Shown: piece after piece, positions 59,026-64,000 of the stretch
Layout of the letters: every line of letters starts with the position of its first letter
Numbering within the stretch: the first letter of the stretch is position 1
Assembly: GCF_900106595.1 (NCBI RefSeq)
Contig: NZ_FNNC01000001.1
Span: 434,001 to 498,000, forward strand
Length of the DNA stretch: 64,000 nt
Source of the DNA: Marinococcus luteus
Lineage (GTDB): Bacteria > Bacillota > Bacilli > Bacillales > Marinococcaceae
Reading direction: 5' to 3'
Notes under the pieces: generated by a model
The model's input: the letters and a program-made list of their open reading frames with translations, nothing else
What the model was told of the DNA's origin: nothing
Databases searched by the model: none
Program-made: the position numbers and the translations under genes

Positions 59026-59337
59026 CTATACGCGATTTGTCTGTTTAATCCTTTTTAAGAAATTCGCTTCTTTCGATTTGAATTCGAGTTCACTGACTTT
59101 GCTTAAAACAAAATGGTATTTAGAAATTTCGCCGCTGATTTTTAAGCCCCTTAAAAAAGCATCCGCTGCCTGTCTGATTTCTGCTGTTTCCCATAAGCTT
59201 TCAAACACGATGACGTTCCGGGTAACCTGTCTTGCTTTGTCGTGTGCGGATAAGTGCGTAATTAAATCAAGCAGATCGTCATAGTTGCTGGTTTTGGTGT
59301 TGTTGATTAAATCGACACTAATCAGAAAAACGCCCAC
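59026..59337 (-). CDS. small protein with possible Cas2-like fold, 103 aa
   Basis: GTG start after GGGGGGA. Begins VFLISVDLINNTKTSNYDDL, then VIVFESLWETAEIRQAADAF, then YHFVLSKVSELEF: the beta-alpha-beta-beta-alpha-beta order and the S-x-D-L start resemble stand-alone Cas2/VapD-like ferredoxin folds (SinR-like small proteins). No CRISPR array or cas gene is present. Function not assigned. Confidence 0.6.
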   Translation of the reverse strand: MGVFLISVDLINNTKTSNYDDLLDLITHLSAHDKARQVTRNVIVFESLWETAEIRQAADAFLRGLKISGEISKYHFVLSKVSELEFKSKEANFLKRIKQTNRV

Positions 59338-59397
59338 GAAGCATCCCCCCTGGAAAGAATGGGCCGGCTGATTGATGCCACTTCAATCGCCGTCCCT

Positions 59398-59423
59398 AAA
59401 AACCCCGTTTCCTTCAACGGGGT
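59398..59423 (-). terminator. terminator of 27-aa peptide gene
   Basis: ACCCCGT / ACGGGGT stem, minus strand into T5; overlaps the stop of the mini-gene. Confidence 0.8.
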
Positions 59424-59506
59424 CAGTCCTGCTTGGCCTTTTTCATTTTCGCGTACGCTGTCCAGCCGAGGTAAATGACAATCAAAGCGGCAATCATGGA
59501 AGCCAT
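59423..59506 (-). CDS. 27-aa single-helix membrane peptide
   Basis: MASMIAALIVIYLGWTAYAK followed by MKKAKQD. Excellent GGGAGGCGGG 5 bases before the ATG and its own terminator, so it is a discrete gene. One hydrophobic helix plus basic tail is the build of type I toxin peptides and of small regulatory membrane proteins; no antisense RNA can be shown here. Confidence 0.6.
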   Translation of the reverse strand: MASMIAALIVIYLGWTAYAKMKKAKQD

Positions 59507-59636
59507 CGTGTCCCGCCTCCCGTATTTTGTTAAGCCCATTGTACCACAGGAAAATAGAGGAGGGGGTTGTCAAATACGACTGCAGACTGCCTTTTGAACA
59601 TGCAGCTGAAAATAAGAATGCAAAGGGGCGGTTACT

Positions 59637-59843
59637 TTGAATTACGAACCAGGCACGCGGGTGTTCAGCGAAGCGAGGCAGCAGTGGGGAGTGGTAATGC
59701 TTCAAAATCATCATAAGGGACCGGAATGGTACTACGCTAAATTTACGCCGGTCCGCTCGGGATGGCATCATGAAAGCGACCTGTGGGAGGCGGAGGAGGT
59801 GTTCGCATACTGCTGGGACCGGCACCGGGCCGGACAGATCTGA
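59637..59843 (+). CDS. small protein, 68 aa (intact copy of 41875 pseudogene)
   Basis: TTG start after AAGGGGCGG. NYEPGTRVFSEARQQWGVVM, HHKGPEWYYAKFTPVRSGWH, FAYCWDRHRAGQI: Trp/His/Tyr-rich, compact beta-type protein, not recognised. The decayed paralogue at 41875 proves that the frame is a true, formerly duplicated gene. Confidence 0.75.
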   Translation: MNYEPGTRVFSEARQQWGVVMLQNHHKGPEWYYAKFTPVRSGWHHESDLWEAEEVFAYCWDRHRAGQI

Positions 59844-59935
59844 CCGCGGCAATACAATTTTTTCTTAATTGGTGGTCGTTTTCCCCGATTATATGTAAAA
59901 TAGATGGCGGTGCTTTAAATTTGGGAGGGATCGTT

Positions 59936-60142
59936 ATGTACACATCTATTATCTTTTTCATCGAAGACGGGGACCGGCTGATCGTGCCGAAGTCCAACGA
60001 GACCCCGAGCGTGGATGAAATTATTGAAAAGCTTAAAAAAGGCAAAAAGCAGGATCTGAAAATGTCCGAAGCATTCAGCGAATGGTTCAACACCGAAGTG
60101 GAATGCAAAAAAGTAACAAGCGTCAGCGTCAACTTCATTTAA
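59936..60142 (+). CDS. hypothetical protein, 68 aa
   Basis: MYTSIIFFIEDGDRLIVPKS then SVDEIIEKLKKGKKQDLKMS: strand-helix-helix. GGGAGGG precedes the chosen ATG; the longer frame is a shadow. Terminator follows. Function unknown. Confidence 0.68.
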   Translation: MYTSIIFFIEDGDRLIVPKSNETPSVDEIIEKLKKGKKQDLKMSEAFSEWFNTEVECKKVTSVSVNFI

Positions 60143-60147
60143 CAGCG

Positions 60148-60177
60148 AGCATCTGCCTGCGGGCGGATGCTTTTTTT
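60148..60177 (+). terminator. terminator
   Basis: AGCATCTGCC / GGCGGATGCT stem and T7 tail. Confidence 0.9.
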
Positions 60178-60302
60178 ATGGTTTTTGACAATTGATTAAA
60201 AAAATTTCGGCCGGTGGTTGTAAAAAAGAACGTTCAGGTTCCTTTACTGTGTAGGACGGCAAAAAGCCGGCACCTATTCGCTTCAGGAAAGGATGATGAG
60301 CA

Positions 60303-60947
60303 TTGGCACAAACATTGGGGCACCAGCTGATTACGTACGGGGAGGATCATCTCGGCACGCCGTATGAATTCGGCGGCGACGGCACGGACACCTTTGACTG
60401 CAGCGGCTTTGTCCGCTACGTGATTGAGTATGTAACCGGCGAGATTATTCCGCGGACTGCAGCCAGTCAATCGGAAACAGGGACAGAGGTTGCGGAGGAA
60501 GATCTCCGCACCGGCGATCTGCTGTTCTGGAAGGACACCCGCTCGGAGGATCTGAACCATAACGAAGTGACCCATGTCGGCTTCTACGTGGACAAAGAGA
60601 CGTTTTTAGGCGCACAGGCATCCACCGGGGTGGCGTTCGCCGATTCGACGCGCGACTACTGGCAGACCCGCTACGTCGGGGCACGGCGTGTCATCGACAG
60701 TACAGCAGATCCGCTCACTAATATAGGCGGAAAGGGAGATCTGCTCCGGGTGATCGCAAGCCAGGTGAATTACCGCAGCGAACCCTCCTGGGACAGCGAA
60801 GCCGTTGCGGGTAAAGTCACTGAGGGACAGGCGTTTACGATTGAGCGCCGCGTGCCGATGGAGGAACGCTCGGATCTGTTTGAGCTCCTTTCCGGCACGT
60901 ATATTACGACGCATGAAAATTATGTGGAAGTGGTGCCGCAGGGATAA
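60303..60947 (+). CDS. NlpC/P60-family cell-wall endopeptidase
   Basis: 214 aa. N-terminal NlpC/P60 domain: LGTPYEFGGDGTDTFDCSGF with nucleophile Cys, catalytic His in THVGFYVD, DLLFWKDT between. The C-terminal ~75 residues form an SH3-like domain (VNYRSEPSWDSEAVAGKVTE). TTG start with AGGAAAGG upstream. No signal peptide is visible, unlike most secreted family members, so it may be exported another way, act in lysis, or use a different start. Confidence 0.88.
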   Translation: MAQTLGHQLITYGEDHLGTPYEFGGDGTDTFDCSGFVRYVIEYVTGEIIPRTAASQSETGTEVAEEDLRTGDLLFWKDTRSEDLNHNEVTHVGFYVDKETFLGAQASTGVAFADSTRDYWQTRYVGARRVIDSTADPLTNIGGKGDLLRVIASQVNYRSEPSWDSEAVAGKVTEGQAFTIERRVPMEERSDLFELLSGTYITTHENYVEVVPQG

Positions 60948-60970
60948 GGGCATTACGCTCCCATGAATAG

Positions 60971-61006
60971 AAAGCAGGCCCGGCGTACACTGCCAGGGCC
61001 TGCTTT
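60971..61006. terminator. bidirectional terminator
   Basis: AAAGCAGGCCC / GGGCCTGCTTT arms between the convergent peptidase and nuclease genes. Confidence 0.85.
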
Positions 61007-61020
61007 TATTTTTATTCTGT

Positions 61021-62049
61021 TTACGTTTCGCAGCCGACGCCGTCCCCGTCACGGTCGAGGTGGCCGCCGTAGCCCGGGTCGCCTTCTCGGACCGGGTCAG
61101 CTCCGGCTTCGCGGGCAGCGTCGCAGTTTTCATAATACACGTCATCAGAGGAGTCTTCGCTGTCGGAAGAGTCAGAGTCTTCCGAAGAACCGGAATCCCC
61201 GGAGGACTCCTCCGGTTCCTCGTCCTGCTCCACGTAGCCGTCGTCGGTCACATAATCCTCCAGCGACCAGATGCCGATGCCGGCCGACCGGGCTTCTTCC
61301 TCCGCGGCTTCAAATTCATCGAGATACTCTGTGTTCGGCGGATAGACGGATACCCGGGCGAGGCCTTCCTCAATCAGCTGCTGGTTGAAGTTTTCCCCAT
61401 CAACGAACACGTAGGCAAGCAGCCGGTCGTAATAGTCCCGTTCTTCGACGCCGAGTTCGAGCCGTACGTCTTCGCCGTCCAGCTCACTTGTCGTGAATTC
61501 TGTAGCCTCCGGGCCGAACGGCTGCACGCCCATCTGCGGGTGCTTGGTCTCCGGGGTGTCGACGAGAATGAGGCGGATGCGCTCCTCGCCGCCTTCGTAG
61601 TCCACATCGATTGTATCGCCGTCGACAACGTTGGTTACTGTCGCGTTGGTGTCGTCGGCATCGGAGTCAGAATCGGACGACGTGTCTGCCGATGCTTTTT
61701 CCCCGGTGCTGCCGCTGTCTTCCTCTGACGCAGTGTCGCTGTCGTCAGAGGAATTCCCGGTAGACGCTTCTTCGCTGTCGCTGGCATCTTCCTCACTCGA
61801 AGTGTCTTCCTGCTGTTCTTCCCTCGTTTCGTCGTTTTCACTGTCGGAAGATTCCTCGTCTTCAGTGCTTTCGTTATGTTCTTCTGTCTGCTCTTCCGAG
61901 TCCGTGGCGCTTTCTTCTTCTGATGCTTGGTCGCTCGTCTGTTCTTCCGCGGCGTCACCGCCGCTTTCCTGGCCGGGCTCTTCACTGCATGCAGTCAGAA
62001 AGAGCGTGAGTGCCAGGGTGGAGGACAAAAGCCTGACTGGTTTTTTCAA
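61021..62049 (-). CDS. secreted thermonuclease-like lipoprotein with Excalibur motif
   Basis: 342 aa. TTG start after GGGGTGA. Lipobox LFLTAC, an extreme Ser/Glu/Asp linker (residues ~20-130), then a staphylococcal-nuclease domain: VDGDTIDVDYEGGEERIRLI (catalytic Arg and Asp), VDTPETKHPQ, ERDYYDRLLAYVFVDG, ARVSVYPPNTEY. It ends in an Excalibur motif, YYENCDAAREAGADPVREGD then DRDGDGVGCE. Probably degrades extracellular DNA at the cell surface in a Ca-dependent way (family knowledge). Confidence 0.92.
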   Translation of the reverse strand: MKKPVRLLSSTLALTLFLTACSEEPGQESGGDAAEEQTSDQASEEESATDSEEQTEEHNESTEDEESSDSENDETREEQQEDTSSEEDASDSEEASTGNSSDDSDTASEEDSGSTGEKASADTSSDSDSDADDTNATVTNVVDGDTIDVDYEGGEERIRLILVDTPETKHPQMGVQPFGPEATEFTTSELDGEDVRLELGVEERDYYDRLLAYVFVDGENFNQQLIEEGLARVSVYPPNTEYLDEFEAAEEEARSAGIGIWSLEDYVTDDGYVEQDEEPEESSGDSGSSEDSDSSDSEDSSDDVYYENCDAAREAGADPVREGDPGYGGHLDRDGDGVGCET

Positions 62050-62281
62050 TAGAATCACCCCGATGCATAATTGGTTAGCACATAGATAGGAAATAGATGG
62101 ACGTAATCTATGTAAAAAGTAGTGGTTATTAGAGTTATTAACAGTGTACAAGAAAGCATGTGAAAAGAAAATAACCAATCCGGCAGTGTTTCTCGTCGTC
62201 TGTCAGCAACTGAATATAACTACAATAAAAAGTATACATTTTAATGATATTTTTCCGTGAGGCCAAAAGTAAACAAAAAGA

Positions 62282-62306
62282 ACCCTGCGCTTCTGCAGCG
62301 CAGGGT
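62282..62306 (-). terminator. terminator of second universal stress protein gene
   Basis: ACCCTGCGC / GCGCAGGGT stem; minus strand into TTCTTTTTG. Confidence 0.85.
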
Positions 62307-62318
62307 CCGGCATCAATG

Positions 62319-63212
62319 TTATTTCGGGAGATAGTCGTTTCGGATAATCAACACGTCGCAGGCGGCCCGCCGTACAATTCCCTCCGACACGCTGCCGAGA
62401 AAGAGGCGCTCGGCGCGTCCCATACCGGAGGAGCCGGCCACAATCAGATCCGTTTCGAATTTTTTGGCTGCCTCGGTCGGAATCACTACTTTCGGTGCTC
62501 CGTATTCGACGGAAAAATCAATGGCCGATATATCTTCTGCGGCGCTCAAATTCCGGTATTCCTCAAGCAGTTCCTTTCCGCGTTCCCTGTACATCTGGAT
62601 AATATCCTCGGTATGGTATTCGGCCGAGGAAATAAACGGTGTATTAAGCACATATACGACATGTACCCGGCTTTTCTCCCGTTTGGCAATGTCAAGGCCG
62701 GCATACAAAGCGCTCGTGGAAACCTCGGAGCCGTCGACAGCGATTAAAACAGAGCTGTACGGCTTTGGCGGCTCTTCGTTTTTGACAATCCAGACATCAC
62801 AGGAGGCGTGGCGGACGATGCTTGCGGCAACGCTTCCAAAAATTCTTTTTTCAAACGTACCGGCCCCGGAGCCCCCGGACAGGATCAGATCGGCTCCAAA
62901 TTCATGGGCAATTTCGCCGGGAATTAATGCTTTGGGAGGCCCTTCCTTCATAAACGTCAGCACTTTTTTTACGCCCTGGTCTTCAGCATTTTTTTTGGCC
63001 CGATTCAAAATGTCGGTACCAATGTGCTCGGACGCGCTTAAAAGATCCGGAGACTCCTGGCGGAGCTCGCGGATATTGTGATAATCGATAATATAGCAGA
63101 AAGCAAGCGCACTTCCATAAGTGAGTGCGGTTTCAATCCCTTTTTGAAGCGCGTATTCGGCTTCATCCGAACCGTCGAGAGCGACGAGGATGCGTTCATA
63201 GTGCAGCGTCAT
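62319..63212 (-). CDS. tandem universal stress protein (UspA x2)
   Basis: 297 aa, two Usp domains, paralogue of the 32320 gene. ILVALDGSDEAE and VLIAVDGSEVSTS open the halves; GGSGAGTFEKRIFGSVAAS and GSSGMGRAERLFLGSVSEG are the ATP-binding loops, followed by IVRHASCDV and IVRRAACDV. AAAGGA precedes the chosen ATG. Its promoter carries a TGTGA-N6-TCACA box, so it probably responds to oxygen or redox/nutrient state through an Fnr/CRP-type activator. Confidence 0.93.
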   Translation of the reverse strand: MTLHYERILVALDGSDEAEYALQKGIETALTYGSALAFCYIIDYHNIRELRQESPDLLSASEHIGTDILNRAKKNAEDQGVKKVLTFMKEGPPKALIPGEIAHEFGADLILSGGSGAGTFEKRIFGSVAASIVRHASCDVWIVKNEEPPKPYSSVLIAVDGSEVSTSALYAGLDIAKREKSRVHVVYVLNTPFISSAEYHTEDIIQMYRERGKELLEEYRNLSAAEDISAIDFSVEYGAPKVVIPTEAAKKFETDLIVAGSSGMGRAERLFLGSVSEGIVRRAACDVLIIRNDYLPK

Positions 63213-63250
63213 GGCAATCAATCCTTTCTGGCTTTTGGTGGTGTATCTAT

Positions 63251-63256
63251 AGTTTA
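63251..63256 (-). promoter_or_regulatory. -10 box of universal stress protein promoter
   Basis: TAAACT on the minus strand, starting exactly 21 bases after the palindrome, the class II activator spacing. Confidence 0.55.
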
Positions 63257-63277
63257 CCGTATTTTTTCCTCCGGACG

Positions 63278-63293
63278 TGTGAGGAACCTCACA
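63278..63293. promoter_or_regulatory. Fnr/CRP-type box shared by divergent promoters
   Basis: TGTGAGGAACCTCACA, a TGTGA-N6-TCACA palindrome as bound by Bacillus Fnr and related CRP-family regulators. It lies 21 bases from a -10 box on each side. Confidence 0.75.
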
Positions 63294-63314
63294 TCCAACT
63301 GGGACTTTTCTATT

Positions 63315-63320
63315 TATACT
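63315..63320 (+). promoter_or_regulatory. -10 box of 151-aa gene promoter
   Basis: TATACT, exactly 21 bases after the palindrome, placing the box centre near -41.5. Confidence 0.6.
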
Positions 63321-63398
63321 GTCTCCATAAGCAGTTAAAAGTGAAAACTATTACAGCCTGAAGGGGGCTGCGAAAATACAGCACAAAGGAGTTTCGGT

Positions 63399-63854
63399 AT
63401 GATGGATGGATTAAAGCAGATTGTCTGGAAGGAAATGTTGAACGAATGCGGCCAGGCGATTCCGCAAACCTTGCCGGAATTAAACAGTAAAGCGGAAGAC
63501 AATCCGGAAATCGCCTGCCTGATGCCCTTTTACGTGTACTACTTTCATACGTATGAATGGCAGGAATACTCGTTAATGACAGAGCATGCGCTTCCGGGGA
63601 CGCTGAACCACGCTGCCTTTATAGCACTAGACACCCCGTCGCTGCAGGCCTCGGCGCAAATGAAACGGTACTTTTACGGGCTTTCTTTCATCAGCAGGAT
63701 ACCGGAAGAAGGAGAGACGGCGTTTACTCTGGAGGAATGGACACTGCATGTATTCCGGAAATACTATTACTTAACGACAAAAGCAGCCCTCCCGGCAGGG
63801 GACGCGAACGTAAAACAGAGGCGCTCCGGCACCTGGACCTTTCGGGTCATGTAG
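63399..63854 (+). CDS. hypothetical protein, 151 aa
   Basis: Not recognised. Soluble, aromatic-rich (IACLMPFYVYYFHTYEWQEY; MKRYFYGLSFISRIPEEGET; LHVFRKYYYLTTKAALP). GGAGTTTCGG precedes the ATG. Divergent from the universal stress protein and sharing its Fnr/CRP-type box, so probably part of the same oxygen or stress response. Confidence 0.7.
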   Translation: MMDGLKQIVWKEMLNECGQAIPQTLPELNSKAEDNPEIACLMPFYVYYFHTYEWQEYSLMTEHALPGTLNHAAFIALDTPSLQASAQMKRYFYGLSFISRIPEEGETAFTLEEWTLHVFRKYYYLTTKAALPAGDANVKQRRSGTWTFRVM

Positions 63855-63921
63855 GCACTGACGGCAAAAATGAGAACGTTTGCGAAGAAGCGCACAAGTA
63901 ATAAAGGGGGACTGCTTGAAT

Positions 63922-64000
63922 ATGCAGAAGCACCACTACGGATATGCCGGGAAAAGCACGGCAGAAGCGCGAGAAGAAGAGTATATACGGTTTGTATACA
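63922..64000 (+). CDS. partial gene cut by window end
   Basis: ATG 11 bases after GGGGG; MQKHHYGYAGKSTAEAREEE then YIRFVY and the window ends. TTG at 63916 is an alternative start. Too short to identify; it may be cotranscribed with the 151-aa gene. Confidence 0.5.
   Translation, partial: MQKHHYGYAGKSTAEAREEEYIRFVY

Noticed and set aside
59026-59337. CRISPR-associated Cas2 gene
   Set aside because: The fold is only loosely similar and there is no repeat-spacer array or other cas gene in the window.
59322-59852. Minus-strand frame of 176 codons
   Set aside because: It runs through a terminator and opposite the 59637 gene, whose coding nature is proven by its decayed paralogue.
61635-62089. 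Ser-rich and Arg/Thr-rich frames over the nuclease linker
   Set aside because: By-products of the repetitive Ser/Glu/Asp codons of the lipoprotein linker.

Overview
The window looks like a chromosome segment of a moderately halophilic or alkaliphilic Bacillaceae bacterium. Evidence: Firmicute ribosome binding sites (AAAGGAGG type), ATG/GTG/TTG starts, U-tailed terminators, the hflX - methionine gamma-lyase-like (ynbB) - glnR - glnA order known from Bacillus, a ydaO-type c-di-AMP riboswitch in front of ktrAB, Bacillus-type Zur, GlnR and LexA boxes, and lipoproteins with very acidic Glu/Asp/Ser linkers.

Layout. (1) 0-2.5 kb: an unknown small gene, a GNAT acetyltransferase, an aldo/keto reductase. 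(2) 2.5-10.3 kb: a D-glucarate catabolic operon, FadR-type regulator - kdgD - gucD - tripartite tricarboxylate-type transporter (tctC, tctB, tctA) - gudD, with two operator copies around its promoter. (3) 10.5-15.4 kb: AraC-type regulator, c-di-AMP riboswitch plus ktrAB potassium uptake, zinc-type alcohol dehydrogenase. (4) 15.4-24.4 kb: an envelope or copper-stress neighbourhood (SHOCT protein, histidine kinase, four-helix-bundle copper-storage-like protein, response regulator, HD-GYP protein, secreted peptidoglycan-binding/YdhK-repeat protein, DUF418 protein, small membrane proteins). Four promoters here share an 11-bp-spaced TTCACA-type direct repeat. (5) 24.4-32.2 kb: metal homeostasis: truncated alkaline phosphatase, CadC-type repressor and CadA ATPase, then a Zur regulon (zinT, adcA, CobW/YciC GTPase, flavoprotein). 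(6) 32.2-35.8 kb: tandem universal stress protein, small proteins, an atypical tyrosine recombinase. (7) 35.9-40.5 kb: hflX, ynbB-like gene, glnR, glnA.

(8) 40.5-57 kb is a scrambled accessory region of phage descent: a LexA-box mini-gene, paralogous lipoproteins at both sides, phage small genes and an ArpU/sigma-like regulator, a truncated terminase small subunit, an amidase with one nonsense codon, a decayed transposase-like stretch, an AT-rich three-gene HEPN cassette, and a phage DnaD/DnaC replication module. (9) 57-64 kb: hypothetical and envelope genes, two Excalibur-motif proteins (one a secreted nuclease), an NlpC/P60 peptidase, a second tandem universal stress protein that shares a symmetric TGTGA-N6-TCACA box with a divergent gene, and the start of a gene cut by the window edge.

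How it fits together: sugar-acid use, potassium and c-di-AMP homeostasis, zinc/cadmium/copper handling, nitrogen control and stress genes surround one decayed prophage-like island. The strongest leads for new biology are the four-promoter direct-repeat regulon, the HEPN cassette, the bidirectional Fnr/CRP-type promoter and several unannotated mini-genes. Functions are assigned from motif recognition only; no database search was possible.
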